Counted from the first letter of the stretch, positions 1 through 8,349 are shown. The stretch: 26,178 bases of DNA from Sulfuriflexus sp032250955 (GCF_032250955.1 NZ_JAVVES010000038.1:1-26178), one strand, 5' to 3'. Program-made: numbers and translations. Notes: a model not told the origin generated them from the letters alone.

Positions 1-475
1 GCCTAAGCTGTCAAACGACGACAGCCAAGGCGCTGGTTATCCCGAAGGGAGAGGGAATTAACGGGACAGCAGTGAAAAAATTTCCAAAATAAAATCATTC
101 GAGACGAGTGTACGTTTGATTCTCCTTTATCCCTGCTGGAGAAGGTAGAGTTGATAGAATAAATTTATTAAAAGGAATGCTGAAGGCAATGAAAAAATTT
201 TCACGCGTCACTGCCAATGGAGACACTCAAACACTTCTCGTTACTGGTTAATATCAGGACGGCAAAACAGATCAATTTCTTCCCGCCCGTATCACTATTG
301 GCCGTAGCGGAAGCGGTCGAGTAATCTATGCAAACCCGGGCATTTTTTCCAATCTGCTATTTGTGCCGATAGCCGAAAACCTTTGCCCACCTGCCAGAGA
401 GCGAGTTGTCTTTGATCGCCGGGGGTGCCTGGTTTAAGGTGTAAACAAGAAACAACAACAAGGAGAACAGGGACA
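1..475. other. Region without a confident gene upstream of the AsmA-like gene
   Basis: No gene here can be supported. Two + strand frames are open from the left edge, one to a TAA at 59-61 and one to a TAA at 90-92. Either could be the tail of a gene cut by the window, but neither peptide is recognisable. A 20-codon ORF at 189-251 (MKKFSRV...) has only purine-rich sequence too close to its ATG, so it is not called. The segment at 155-180 is A+T-rich and could hold a promoter for the gene at 476, but I see no well-spaced -35/-10 pair. Confidence 0.4.
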
Positions 476-1252
476 ATGAAAACAACGAAAGTTATTGGAC
501 TCGGTGTGGCTACGCTTGCGGTGATTGTCATCGCCGCCACTATTTATCTATGGTCATCACTGGACAGCATAGTCGAGGCCGCTATCGAGAAATACGGCTC
601 ACAGGCCACGCAGACACAGGTCAAGGTCGCCGCCGTCAAACTGACCCTGATCGAAGGAACCGGCACTATCGAGGGCATCACGGTCGCCAGTCCGGCAGGC
701 TTTAGCCGCAAACAGCTCTTTACCCTGGAGAATGTTACGGTCGCGATTGACCCGAAAACTGTTACTGACGAGGTGGTGGTGATTGACAAGGTTTTCATCC
801 AGGCCCCGCAGGTGTTCTACGAGATCAATGCCAGGGGCCAATCGAATCTTGATACACTGAAAAGGAATCTCCAGCAGGCCAGCAGTGGCACGGCCGACAC
901 TGCTGATACCAATGGCAAGCAGGTCAAGCTTATCATCCGCAAATTTATCATCGAGAGAGGCGAGGTCGATGCGCGCATCGCTGCACTCAATGGCAAAGAC
1001 CTGTCTGCCAACCTGCCGCGCATCGAGTTGACCGACATCGGCAAACAAGCCGGTGGTGCCACCCCGGCGGAAGTCGCCGAGAAGATCGGCAGGGTCCTCA
1101 TCGACAAGACCGGCCAGGCGGTTGCCAGTCTCGGCGTGGAACAGTACCTGGGCAAGAGCGCTGAAGAGGTCAGGGCACAACTGGAAGAGGGAGCGAAGAA
1201 GGCCATTGAAGATAAAGTCGGCGATAAATTAAAGGGCCTGTTCGGTCAATAG
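476..1252 (+). CDS. Membrane-anchored AsmA/DUF748-like protein
   Basis: A 258-residue protein. The start is placed at ATG 476 because AGGAG (461-465) lies 10 bases ahead and a hydrophobic signal anchor follows at once (residues about 6-27, IGLGVATLAVIVIAATIYLW). An in-frame ATG at 425 would add 17 hydrophilic residues and has no comparable ribosome site. The rest looks periplasmic. Residues about 30-135 have the alternating beta pattern of AsmA/DUF748 proteins (ITVASPAGFS, FTLENVTVAIDPKTV, VVVIDKVFIQAPQVFYEIN, SNLDTLKRNL), a family linked to outer-membrane lipid homeostasis. The C-terminus (about 195-258) is charged and helical. The protein is much shorter than full AsmA proteins, so only the fold family is claimed; the role is unknown. 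It is followed by an inverted repeat and has no operon partner. Confidence 0.7.
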   Translation: MKTTKVIGLGVATLAVIVIAATIYLWSSLDSIVEAAIEKYGSQATQTQVKVAAVKLTLIEGTGTIEGITVASPAGFSRKQLFTLENVTVAIDPKTVTDEVVVIDKVFIQAPQVFYEINARGQSNLDTLKRNLQQASSGTADTADTNGKQVKLIIRKFIIERGEVDARIAALNGKDLSANLPRIELTDIGKQAGGATPAEVAEKIGRVLIDKTGQAVASLGVEQYLGKSAEEVRAQLEEGAKKAIEDKVGDKLKGLFGQ

Positions 1253-1282
1253 GCCCGGGGCTCGACGAGAGCTGAAAGATAA

Positions 1283-1331
1283 ACAGGATTTCAGGATTAA
1301 ATTCAGCCTCGCGCGAGCGGGCAAATCCTGT
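1283..1331. repeat. Intergenic inverted repeat
   Basis: ACAGGATTT at 1283-1291 is the reverse complement of AAATCCTGT at 1323-1331, and the loop contains the perfect palindrome CTCGCGCGAG (1308-1317). The structure lies between the stop of the AsmA-like gene and the GNAT gene. It may be an interspersed repeat or a transcript-end hairpin. A short mixed pyrimidine run (tccggtcttctttt) follows, so weak terminator activity on the + strand is possible. Confidence 0.4.
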
Positions 1332-1380
1332 CCGGTCTTCTTTTAGTGTTATGCGGCTACGCTATGTATGGGGAAAGAGC

Positions 1381-1626
1381 ATGACGGTTGTTCACCAGCC
1401 AGAACATTCGCGCTTTATCGCCTCTATGGATAATCCGGAAGCCCGTCTTGAATACGAGCTCAAGCCGCAGCAGGTTATTGATTTTACTTACACGTTTGTG
1501 CCCGAATCCCAGCGTGGCAAGGGTATCGCTGAAGAGCTGGTACGTGCCGGTCTGGCCTGGGCACGTGAAGAGGGCTTTAGGGTAGAGGCGAGCTGCTGGT
1601 ATGTGCGGAGGTTCTTGCACGGGTGA
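1381..1626 (+). CDS. Small GNAT-like N-acetyltransferase (YjdJ type)
   Basis: An 81-residue protein. ATG 1381 is preferred over the upstream ATG at 1351 because GGGGAAAG immediately precedes it and the family fold begins soon after. The motif SQRGKGIAEELVRAGLAWAREEGFRV (residues about 42-67, interrupted here only for naming) is the acetyl-CoA-binding loop and following helix of GNAT proteins. The short length and the ending of the type (P)xxxWYVRRFL match the small GCN5-related family (PF14542). Typical members have a Cys-Pro before this last stretch; here the sequence is ASCWYVRRF, with Cys but not Pro. Such proteins are about 80-100 residues, so this one is complete. The substrate is unknown. 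The gene stands alone between non-coding stretches. Confidence 0.75.
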   Translation: MTVVHQPEHSRFIASMDNPEARLEYELKPQQVIDFTYTFVPESQRGKGIAEELVRAGLAWAREEGFRVEASCWYVRRFLHG

Positions 1627-1888
1627 AAACCGCCAGGTCCAGGTCGGTCGCCATTCTGGCGGGCACGGGGTTTCTGGCAATGCAGGTCATTAAATCCAGG
1701 CTGGATACCTGTTTTTACATAGAGCACCGTCAATACTTATTTCAGAATTCGTCGCACGGCAAATGTACCCATTCTGAGAGGCATAAACCGCCAGTATAAT
1801 AGAACAACACAACCTACTAAAATATAACCATTTTCGCATCTCCCACACCGTTTATCCCACCAGGGCCTGTAAAATCCACCTCCTGTAT
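1627..1888. other. Non-coding stretch before the Fur-regulated receptor
   Basis: No coding frame is supported in these 262 bases. CCGCCAG (1630-1636) and CTGGCGG (1656-1662) could form a 7-bp stem just after the GNAT stop, but no T-run follows, so a terminator is not claimed. The segment from about 1795 becomes A+T-rich towards the receptor promoter. Confidence 0.35.
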
Positions 1889-1917
1889 TTGACAATGATA
1901 ATCATTATCATTAGCAT
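1889..1917 (+). promoter_or_regulatory. Promoter with Fur box for the TonB-dependent receptor
   Basis: AATGATAATCATTATCATT at 1894-1912 is a 19-bp palindrome that is perfect apart from its central base and matches the classical Fur box. It occupies the spacer of a plausible sigma-70 promoter: TTGACA at 1889-1894, 17 bp, then TAGCAT at 1912-1917. Bound Fur would block the polymerase, so the downstream receptor gene should be repressed when iron is plentiful. Confidence 0.88.
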
Positions 1918-1932
1918 CCTCATTAGATTATT

Positions 1933-1951
1933 AATGGTAATGCTTCTCATT
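1933..1951 (+). promoter_or_regulatory. Second, weaker Fur-box-like site
   Basis: AATGGTAATGCTTCTCATT matches 15 of 19 positions of the upstream box and starts 39 bp further on. It lies between the promoter and the ribosome site (AGGAG, 1976-1980). A second Fur dimer here could extend repression over the transcription start. Confidence 0.5.
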
Positions 1952-1989
1952 TACAAATAAGTGTCGAATTAACTCAGGAGATTCGTTCT

Positions 1990-4119
1990 ATGTATAAGCG
2001 TGCTTTAGTCGCCATGGCCGTCATGACAACCTTGTCCGCGGTAAAGGCAACGGCCGAAGTCGGTAGCCTGGAAAAGGTGCTGATTATCGGTATAGGTGAA
2101 GAGTCCAGGCACCTCCCTGGTTCCGGCGCGGTCGTTGGCGAGGCGCAGTTGGAACAGGAAGTGGTTGCTGACATCAACCAGGTGTTGAAGACTGTACCCG
2201 GCGTCTATATCCGCGAAGAGGACGGTGCCGGATTGCGTCCAAACATAGGTATTCGCGGTGCGACGGCCGAGCGCAGCGAAAAGATCACATTGCTGGAAGA
2301 CGGTGTACTAGTCGCGCCGGCCCCTTACTCAAACCCGGCTGCCTATTATTTCCCGACCACGATGCGCATGAGTGCGATCGAAATCTTGAAAGGCGCGCCA
2401 CTCTTACGCCATGGACCACAAACCACCGGTGGCATAGTCAATCTTATCTCTACCCCGATTCCGGATGACAAGGGCGGCGAACTGGCTGTCGTATTGAACG
2501 AGCGTGGTTCAACAGACGTGCACGCAAACTACGGCATGCGCGAGGGCCAATGGAGCTGGTTGCTGGAAACCGTGCAGCGTGAAGGTGAGGGTTTTAAGGA
2601 TATAGATCGTAGCAACAGGGACGCAGGTTTTGATATCGAAGATTACGTCTTCAAGCTGGGCTGGCAGGGAAATGGACAAAGTCTGTTGCTCAAAACCCAG
2701 TATTCGAAGGAAGTCTCCGATGAGACTTACCTGGGGCTTACCGATACTGATTTTGATGCTGATTCCAACCGTCGTTACGGCCTCAGTAGCATCGACCAGA
2801 TGGACAATGATCACCGTGGCGTTTCGCTGACTCACAACATGGACTGGAGTAATACAGTTACTTCCACCACTACAGTCTATCGCAATACCTTCAATCGAGA
2901 CTGGTTTAAATTGAGTGGCGGCAGCGCACTTATCAATGCTGCAAACAATGGTGATGCTAACGCCATTGGCATCCTTGATGGCAGTATCGACAAAGCAGGC
3001 CTGAACTATAAACACAATAATCGTAGCTACGAGTCACAGGGCATTCAATTCAACCTGGACATGGAAGCCGGCGCACATTTGATCAGTGCCGGCGTGCGCC
3101 TGCATGAAGATGAAATGGACCGCTTCCAACCAACGGATATTTACGACCAGGTTAATGGTTCACTCGTCTATCAATCGACCACTCAGCCAACCGGCAGCAA
3201 CAATCGCCTCGAAGAAGCTGATGCCACAAGCCTCTGGCTGCTGGATGACTGGCAAGCAAGTGAAAAACTCAACATCAATCTGGCACTGCGCTACGAAGAT
3301 GTGATTACCCGTCGGGTTCAATATGCTGATGCCGGTCGTAATGTAATCAGTAACACCCGCAGCAATGATACCTCCGAGATACTTCCGGGTGCCTCGTTTA
3401 CGTATGACATCAATCCCGTATGGCAGATTCTGGCAGGCGTACATCGTGGTTTCTCGCCACTCGGTGGTGGTGCCACGAAGAACGAAGATCCGGAAACCAG
3501 TACGAACTGGGAAGCGGGTATGCGTTACCAGAGGAACGAATTATTCGCTGAGGCCATTGGCTTCTATAGTGATTTTTCGGATAAAAGCGAGAATTGCTCC
3601 CTTGGCAGCCCTTGCAGCAATGGTGCCACCTCGGGCAGCTTTACCACCGGCGAAGCGGAGATATTCGGGATAGAATTTCAACTGGGTAATGCCTATACCG
3701 CGGGCAGTTTCAGCATCCCGGTTAACCTGGCCTACACCTATACAAAAGCGGAGATCAGCAAAGATAACGCCGTCAGTGGTTTCAATGCGGGGGACAGGTT
3801 GAAGGATGTACCGGAGCACGTCGCCAGCCTACGTCTGGGCCTGGAACACAGCAGTGGCTGGGATAACTATGCGGTCGCGAAATACATCAGTGCAACCTGC
3901 GTTGTTGCCGGCTGTAATAACGCGAGCGATGCTTTTGATGAAACAGAGTCCCTGTTCGTTGTGGACCTGATCTCGCATTACCCATTGGCAAAGGATGTAA
4001 ATGTGTTTGTCAAAGCGGAAAACGTGTTCGATGAACAGAAGATTGTCTCGCGCAGCCCGGATGGTGCCCGTCCCAACAAGCCCTTTACTATGTCGGTGGG
4101 CATGAAGTACAGCTTCTGA
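1990..4119 (+). CDS. TonB-dependent outer-membrane receptor, FecA-like ferric siderophore/citrate type
   Basis: A 709-residue receptor. ATG 1990 follows AGGAG by 9 bases and opens a signal peptide (MYKRALVAMAVMTTLSAVKATA) with likely cleavage after ATA, residue 22. The plug domain (about 30-160) has motifs close to FecA: GAGLRPNIGIRG, LLEDGVLVAPAPYSNPAAYYF and TTGGIVNLISTPIP. A 22-strand barrel follows and ends in the outer-membrane signature VGMKYSF with terminal Phe. The mature protein begins almost directly with the plug, so the N-terminal FecR-signalling domain of E. coli FecA is absent and regulation should be by Fur alone. CSLGSPC (about residue 536) may be a disulfide-bonded extracellular loop. 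The likely substrate class is ferric citrate or another ferric siderophore, inferred from plug similarity and the Fur site; the exact ligand is unknown. A terminator and then tonB-exbB-exbD follow. Confidence 0.9.
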   Translation: MYKRALVAMAVMTTLSAVKATAEVGSLEKVLIIGIGEESRHLPGSGAVVGEAQLEQEVVADINQVLKTVPGVYIREEDGAGLRPNIGIRGATAERSEKITLLEDGVLVAPAPYSNPAAYYFPTTMRMSAIEILKGAPLLRHGPQTTGGIVNLISTPIPDDKGGELAVVLNERGSTDVHANYGMREGQWSWLLETVQREGEGFKDIDRSNRDAGFDIEDYVFKLGWQGNGQSLLLKTQYSKEVSDETYLGLTDTDFDADSNRRYGLSSIDQMDNDHRGVSLTHNMDWSNTVTSTTTVYRNTFNRDWFKLSGGSALINAANNGDANAIGILDGSIDKAGLNYKHNNRSYESQGIQFNLDMEAGAHLISAGVRLHEDEMDRFQPTDIYDQVNGSLVYQSTTQPTGSNNRLEEADATSLWLLDDWQASEKLNINLALRYEDVITRRVQYADAGRNVISNTRSNDTSEILPGASFTYDINPVWQILAGVHRGFSPLGGGATKNEDPETSTNWEAGMRYQRNELFAEAIGFYSDFSDKSENCSLGSPCSNGATSGSFTTGEAEIFGIEFQLGNAYTAGSFSIPVNLAYTYTKAEISKDNAVSGFNAGDRLKDVPEHVASLRLGLEHSSGWDNYAVAKYISATCVVAGCNNASDAFDETESLFVVDLISHYPLAKDVNVFVKAENVFDEQKIVSRSPDGARPNKPFTMSVGMKYSF

Positions 4120-4146
4120 CCAGGCTGTGTTTGTTTAACAAACAAC

Positions 4147-4178
4147 GGCGTCGTTATTAACTTAACGACGCCTTTATT
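4147..4178 (+). terminator. Intrinsic terminator between the receptor and tonB
   Basis: GGCGTCGTTA (4147-4156) and TAACGACGCC (4163-4172) form a perfect 10-bp stem with a 6-base loop, followed by TTTATTT. It sits 27 bases after the receptor stop and 18 before the tonB start, so it probably sets tonB-exbBD expression below that of the receptor by partial readthrough. Confidence 0.85.
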
Positions 4179-4196
4179 TGCAAAGAGAGAAGTATT

Positions 4197-4847
4197 GTGT
4201 CTCGTCGCGTATTGATATTGAACCTGGCTGCAGTGACCGCTGTTCATGCGGCATTGCTCTATTCATTGCTTGCGCAACAGGTGGAACCTGTCCAGAGGGA
4301 TGAACGACGGATGATCGAGGGCATAATGCTGGTTGCGTCATCGGCGAAGGCGAATAAGATTGATGAGATAAAACCCGAGAAAAAGCAAAAGGTAAAGAAA
4401 AAAGCACCGGCTCTTAAACCTGGACCAGAAAAAGACGTTCTGCAGAGGCCGGTTGAAGTGCCCGAGCCACAACCTGTGACAGCAGCTAAAACAGAAACAG
4501 TAGAGCAGGTCACAGAAGATCTGGTCGAGGACACTCCGACGCATAATGTGAAAGAGGTCGCGGTCACGCCACCCGGCATCAATGATGCTGTTCGCCGCAA
4601 GAACCCGTTACCCGCTTATCCCCGTCTATCCAAAAGATTGCGCGAAGAGGGCATCGTGATTCTGGAATTGTGGGTGCTCGAGGATGGCACGGTGGCGGAT
4701 CTCAGCGTTAAAACCTCCAGCGGTTACCCGCGACTGGACCAGGCAGCAGTCGCAGCAGTAAAGAGGTGGCGTTACACCCCAGCGAGCCGCGGTGGCGAAG
4801 CCGTGGCATATCGCTACGAGCAGCCCATCGAATTTGCAATTCAATAA
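4197..4847 (+). CDS. tonB: Energy transducer TonB
   Basis: A 216-residue protein with a GTG start at 4197 and purine-rich AAGAGAGA just upstream. The N-terminal membrane anchor (about 5-26) is followed by a Lys/Pro/Glu-rich periplasmic spacer (about 58-110: KPEKKQKVKKK, PGPEKDVLQRPVEVPEP). The TonB C-terminal domain (about 128-216) contains the family signatures NPLPAYPRLSKRLREEG, VLEDGTVADLSV, SGYPRLDQAAVAAVKRWRYTPA and ends near the usual point. It couples the inner-membrane proton-motive force, through ExbB-ExbD, to the outer-membrane receptor encoded just upstream. The exbB start lies 22 bases after the stop. Confidence 0.92.
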   Translation: MSRRVLILNLAAVTAVHAALLYSLLAQQVEPVQRDERRMIEGIMLVASSAKANKIDEIKPEKKQKVKKKAPALKPGPEKDVLQRPVEVPEPQPVTAAKTETVEQVTEDLVEDTPTHNVKEVAVTPPGINDAVRRKNPLPAYPRLSKRLREEGIVILELWVLEDGTVADLSVKTSSGYPRLDQAAVAAVKRWRYTPASRGGEAVAYRYEQPIEFAIQ

Positions 4848-4869
4848 AACAGCTATTTGGAGAATATTG

Positions 4870-5586
4870 ATGATAACTGAAAACAACCCCTATGGTATCG
4901 AGGCTCTCTGGCAACAGGGTGATCCAGTGATAAAAACCGTTGCCCTGATCCTGTTGCTGATGTCCGTGTTCTCCTGGACGGTGATTGTGATACGCATTGC
5001 CGGGTTATGGCGTATCAACCGTATCGCCAGGGCGGCTGCCGACTTTTGGCATGCCCAAAGCTTTGAAGAGGGACTGGAATTGCTTGGTGGCAGTGACCAC
5101 CACAACCCTTTCGGCTACATGGCGGAACAGGGCCGCCAGGCGATGCACCATCACGCCACGCATAAAGCGGATCTGCACGGTCATCTGCCCCTCACCGACT
5201 GGCTAGCTGCCAGCCTGCGTAATGCCATGGATGAGGGGCGTGAACAGATGCAGCGAGGTCTTTCCATTCTTGCCTCGGTCGGTTCCACCGCACCTTTTAT
5301 TGGGCTGTTTGGCACTGTCTGGGGGATCTACCATGCACTGGTCAGTATTGGCGCGTCCGGTCAGGCGGGTATCGATAAAATTGCCGGGCCGGTGGGCGAG
5401 GCCCTGATAATGACCGCATTCGGTCTGGCAGTAGCCATCCCAGCCGTGCTGGGCTATAACGCCCTGGTGCGCAGCAACAAAACGGTCGTTGGTAAGCTCA
5501 ATCGTTTTGCCCATCAGTTGCATCCCTATTTTCTGGCGGGCGTGCCACAGGCGCAGGGTGAACGTCGACAAGAAGAGATCATGTAA
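4870..5586 (+). CDS. exbB: ExbB/TolQ-type proton channel subunit
   Basis: A 238-residue membrane protein. The start at ATG 4870 is chosen because GGAG (4859-4862) lies 7 bases ahead; the upstream in-frame ATG at 4792 is inside tonB. Three membrane segments are visible: about 21-43 (TVALILLLMSVFSWTVIVI), about 135-160 (ASVGSTAPFIGLFGTVWGIY) and about 175-200 (EALIMTAFGLAVAIPAVLGY). The last two carry the MotA/TolQ/ExbB signature. It forms the inner-membrane proton channel with ExbD that energises TonB. Context (tonB before, exbD after) favours ExbB over TolQ. Its stop overlaps the exbD start by one base (TAATG). Confidence 0.92.
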   Translation: MITENNPYGIEALWQQGDPVIKTVALILLLMSVFSWTVIVIRIAGLWRINRIARAAADFWHAQSFEEGLELLGGSDHHNPFGYMAEQGRQAMHHHATHKADLHGHLPLTDWLAASLRNAMDEGREQMQRGLSILASVGSTAPFIGLFGTVWGIYHALVSIGASGQAGIDKIAGPVGEALIMTAFGLAVAIPAVLGYNALVRSNKTVVGKLNRFAHQLHPYFLAGVPQAQGERRQEEIM

Positions 5587-5993
5587 TGGCGTTCTCCAGC
5601 GAATACGATGATGACGAGGTGATGAGTGAAATCAATATGACGCCGCTGGTGGACGTGATGCTGGTGCTGTTGATTATTTTTATGCTTACCGTGCCGATAT
5701 TAACCCAATCCGTGGATATTGAGTTGCCGCAAACTTCAGGCGAACTTGCCGAACCACCAGTCGAAGCAGTGACCCTTGCCGTCAACGCAGGCGGGCAGGT
5801 TTTCTGGAACGAGGAACAATTGAACAAGGAGACGCTGGCCATGCGTTTGAGCAACGCCGCCGTTCAGTCACCACAACCACCGATCCATATCCATGGTGAT
5901 CGGGCCAGCAGATACGAGCACGTGGCCGAGGTAATGGCCCGTGCTCAGGAGGCCGGCTTGACGAAACTGGGGTTTGTCATCGAAGTGGAGTAG
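5586..5993 (+). CDS. exbD: ExbD/TolR-type biopolymer transport protein
   Basis: A 135-residue protein whose ATG overlaps the exbB stop (ATGTAATG), showing translational coupling. Residues 15-40 hold the ExbD/TolR signature EINMTPLVDVMLVLLIIF, with the membrane-embedded Asp23 that carries protons. The rest is the small periplasmic domain (about 45-135, with PPIHIHGDRASRYEHVAEVMARAQEAG). It works with ExbB and TonB to power uptake through the FecA-like receptor. It is the last gene of the iron-uptake group; dapE converges from the other strand 27 bases later, and I see no hairpin terminator between them. Confidence 0.92.
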   Translation: MAFSSEYDDDEVMSEINMTPLVDVMLVLLIIFMLTVPILTQSVDIELPQTSGELAEPPVEAVTLAVNAGGQVFWNEEQLNKETLAMRLSNAAVQSPQPPIHIHGDRASRYEHVAEVMARAQEAGLTKLGFVIEVE

Positions 5994-6020
5994 CGGCATA
6001 TACAGCGAGTTGTCTATCTT

Positions 6021-7163
6021 CTAACCAAGCAGCTTTTCAAGAATACGCTCGTAACACGCGGACAGCGTATCCAGATCCTTGACGCTTACACACTCATTGA
6101 CCTTGTGAATGGTCGCGTTGCGCGGGCCGAACTCGAGCACCTGTGTGCCGGTCGGGGCGATGAAACGGCCATCAGAGGTGCCACCGGTGGTGGAGAGCTC
6201 GGTGTCGATGCCGATGACGTCCTTGATACTCTCGCGGGTGGCATCGACAAGCGCGCCGGCCGGGGTCAGGAACGGGTTGCCGGACAGCGACCAGTCAATC
6301 GTGTAATCGAAGCCGTGCTGGTTGAGGATAGCCTCGACACGCTTTCGCAGGCTGGCCTCGGTCTGCTCGGTGGAGAAGCGGAAGTTGAACACGACCTCGA
6401 GCTCACCGGGAATGACATTGGTCGCGCCGGTGCCGGCATGGATGTTCGAGACCTGGAAACTGGTGGGCGGGAAGAATTCATTACCATCGTCCCAGTGCTC
6501 GGCAGTCAGTTCGGCCAGTGCCGCAGCGGCAAGGTGTACCGGGTTGGCGGCCAGTTGCGGGTAGGCGACATGTCCCTGGCTGCCGTGCACGGTCAGGGTG
6601 GCGTTGAGTGAACCGCGGCGGCCGTTCTTGATGACATCACCAAGGCGGTCGGTTGCAGTCGGCTCACCGACGATGCAGTAATCCATCTTTTCCTTGCGCG
6701 CCTCAAGCGTTTCAATGACCTTTACAGTGCCGTTGATGCTCGGTCCCTCTTCGTCACTCGTGATGAGGAAGGCGATGCTGCCCTTGTGATCCGGGTGCCC
6801 GGCGACAAATCGCTCGCAGGCGGTGACCATGGCGGCAAGGCTGCCTTTCATGTCGGCGGCGCCGCGGGCAAACAGGTGGTCGTCGCGGATTTCCGGCTTG
6901 AACGGGTGACTGTGCCAGTTATCGAGCGGACCGGTCGGCACGACATCGGTATGCCCGGCGAAACCGAGCAGCGGGCCACTGTCGCCACGGCGGGCCCAGA
7001 AGTTATCGACATCTGCAAAGCGCAGGCGCTCAACCTTGAAGCCGATGGCTTCGAGGCGGGCGATCATGACGCCCTGGCAACCCTTGTCTTTGGGGGTGAC
7101 CGAGTCGCGTGAGACCAGGTCAATGGCGAGGTCGAGGGTTGCCGAGTTAGATGTTTCGGGCAT
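6021..7163 (-). CDS. dapE: Succinyl-diaminopimelate desuccinylase DapE
   Basis: A 380-residue M20-family metallopeptidase that hydrolyses N-succinyl-LL-diaminopimelate to LL-diaminopimelate and succinate, the last succinylase step towards meso-DAP and lysine. Metal-site residues are in place: FAGHTDVVP (His71, Asp73), GAADMKGS (Asp104), the catalytic Glu pair in TSDEEGPS (138-139), GEPTATDRLGD (Glu167) and the late His in ATIHKVNECV. Length matches the family (about 375-380). I start at ATG 7163, which begins PETSNSATLDLAIDLVSR like other DapE proteins and has a weak AAGTGAG ahead. A GTG at 7175 would overlap the upstream stop as GTGA and add four residues; it cannot be excluded. This is the last gene of dapC-dapD-yffB-dapE and is probably translationally coupled. 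Confidence 0.95.
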   Translation of the reverse strand: MPETSNSATLDLAIDLVSRDSVTPKDKGCQGVMIARLEAIGFKVERLRFADVDNFWARRGDSGPLLGFAGHTDVVPTGPLDNWHSHPFKPEIRDDHLFARGAADMKGSLAAMVTACERFVAGHPDHKGSIAFLITSDEEGPSINGTVKVIETLEARKEKMDYCIVGEPTATDRLGDVIKNGRRGSLNATLTVHGSQGHVAYPQLAANPVHLAAAALAELTAEHWDDGNEFFPPTSFQVSNIHAGTGATNVIPGELEVVFNFRFSTEQTEASLRKRVEAILNQHGFDYTIDWSLSGNPFLTPAGALVDATRESIKDVIGIDTELSTTGGTSDGRFIAPTGTQVLEFGPRNATIHKVNECVSVKDLDTLSACYERILEKLLG

Positions 7164-7171
7164 TTGTATGC

Positions 7172-7522
7172 TCACTTGAACAGTTGTTTGTATTCGTCTT
7201 CAGAGAAACCGACATGGCGTTGCTTGCCCGTATCGAGCAGCGGACGCTTGATGATGGCAGGCTCGGTCAGCATGATGGCGATGGCCTTTTTCTCGTCGAG
7301 GTTTTCTTTTTGTTTGTCGGGCAGTTTACGCCACATCATGCCGCGCTTGTTCAGCAAGGTTTCCCAACCGAGTTCCCTGACCCAGCATTTGAGCTGTTTT
7401 GCATTCAGCCCGTCTTTGCGCAGGTCATGGAACGTAAAGTCGATACCGTTCGCAGTGAGCCACTTGCGTGCCTTGCGAACGGTATCGCAGTTGGAAATGC
7501 CATACAGAACGGTCTTTGGCAT
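7172..7522 (-). CDS. ArsC/Spx-family reductase-like protein (YffB type)
   Basis: A 116-residue thioredoxin-fold protein of the ArsC family. It has a single N-terminal Cys12 in GISNCDTVRKARKWL, a central FHDLRKDGL segment and a C-terminal IIKRPLLDTGKQRHVGFSEDEY resembling the ArsC cis-Pro loop. It is shorter than true arsenate reductases (about 140) and matches YffB/YfgD-like proteins, of which E. coli yffB also lies directly upstream of dapE. No arsenic genes are present, so arsenate reduction is not claimed; YffB has been described as a likely glutathione-dependent thiol reductase. It starts at ATG 7522, five bases after dapD ends, has no clear ribosome site, and ends at the dapE start region. 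The conserved linkage hints at a role connected with DAP synthesis. Confidence 0.85.
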   Translation of the reverse strand: MPKTVLYGISNCDTVRKARKWLTANGIDFTFHDLRKDGLNAKQLKCWVRELGWETLLNKRGMMWRKLPDKQKENLDEKKAIAIMLTEPAIIKRPLLDTGKQRHVGFSEDEYKQLFK

Positions 7523-7527
7523 GGGTA

Positions 7528-8349
7528 TCAGATATCGCGCAGTAGCTCGTTAATGCCGACCTTGCCGCGGGTCTTTTCATCGACCTGCTTGACGATTACC
7601 GCGCAGTACAGGCTGTAGGTGCCATCCTTCGAGGGCAGGTTCCCGGAAACGACCACGGAACCGGCCGGGATGCGACCGTAGCTGACTTCGCCGGTGGCGC
7701 GGTTGAAGATCTTGGTGCTCTGGCCGATGTACACGCCCATTGAGATTACCGAACCTTCTTCGACGATGATGCCTTCAACGACCTCGGAACGGGCGCCGAT
7801 AAAGCAGTTGTCCTCGATGATGGTCGGGGCGGCCTGCACCGGCTCGAGTACACCACCGATGCCAACGCCGCCGGAGAGGTGCACGTTCTTGCCGATCTGC
7901 GCGCAGGAGCCGACCGTTGCCCACGTATCGACCATGGTGCCGCTATCGACGTAGGCGCCGATGTTGACGTAGGAAGGCATGAGCACGGTGCTCGGTGCAA
8001 TGTAGGAACCGCGCCGGGCGGTGGCCGGTGGCACAACACGCACGCCGGACTCGCGAAAGTCGCGAGAATTGTAATCGGCGTACTTGGACGGCACCTTGTC
8101 ATAGTAATTGGTGAAACCGCCTTTCATGAAGTCGTTGTCTTCGATGCGGAAGGACAAGAGCACGGCCTTTTTCAGCCAGTCGTTCACGACCCAGTCGCCG
8201 TCTTTCTTTTCCGCGACGCGGGCTGCGCCCGTATCGAGCATGTGGATGGCTTCCATCACGGCCTCTTTAACGTGTGTGTCAACGCTGCGTGGGGTGATGT
8301 CGGCGCGGCGTTCAAAGGCCTCGGTGATGATGTTCTGGATGTCGCTCAT
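7528..8349 (-). CDS. dapD: Tetrahydrodipicolinate N-succinyltransferase DapD
   Basis: A 273-residue left-handed beta-helix acyltransferase that moves succinyl from succinyl-CoA to tetrahydrodipicolinate. It aligns almost throughout with E. coli DapD: QNIITEAFERRADITP at the N-terminus, VLMPSYVNIGAYVDSGTMV, GKNVHLSGGVGIGGVLEP, PTIIEDNCFIGARSEVVEG (hexapeptide repeats, about 120-225) and a C-terminal KTRGKVGINELLRDI. ATG 8349 is the start because GGAGAAG lies just ahead and MSDIQNII fits the family; a TTG at 8364 is only an in-frame extension through that ribosome site. The product is the substrate of DapC encoded upstream. About 80 bases separate it from dapC and contain a hairpin. Confidence 0.96.
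   Translation of the reverse strand: MSDIQNIITEAFERRADITPRSVDTHVKEAVMEAIHMLDTGAARVAEKKDGDWVVNDWLKKAVLLSFRIEDNDFMKGGFTNYYDKVPSKYADYNSRDFRESGVRVVPPATARRGSYIAPSTVLMPSYVNIGAYVDSGTMVDTWATVGSCAQIGKNVHLSGGVGIGGVLEPVQAAPTIIEDNCFIGARSEVVEGIIVEEGSVISMGVYIGQSTKIFNRATGEVSYGRIPAGSVVVSGNLPSKDGTYSLYCAVIVKQVDEKTRGKVGINELLRDI

Noticed and set aside
189..251. 20-codon ORF as a leader peptide
   Set aside because: Poorly placed ribosome site, no regulatory codon run and over 200 bases to the next gene.
599..1180. 193-codon - strand ORF inside the AsmA-like gene
   Set aside because: The + strand frame has a ribosome site, membrane anchor and family pattern; the antisense product has none.
7172..7522. Arsenate reductase arsC
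   Set aside because: Too short, no arsenic genes nearby, and the dapE linkage points to the YffB type.
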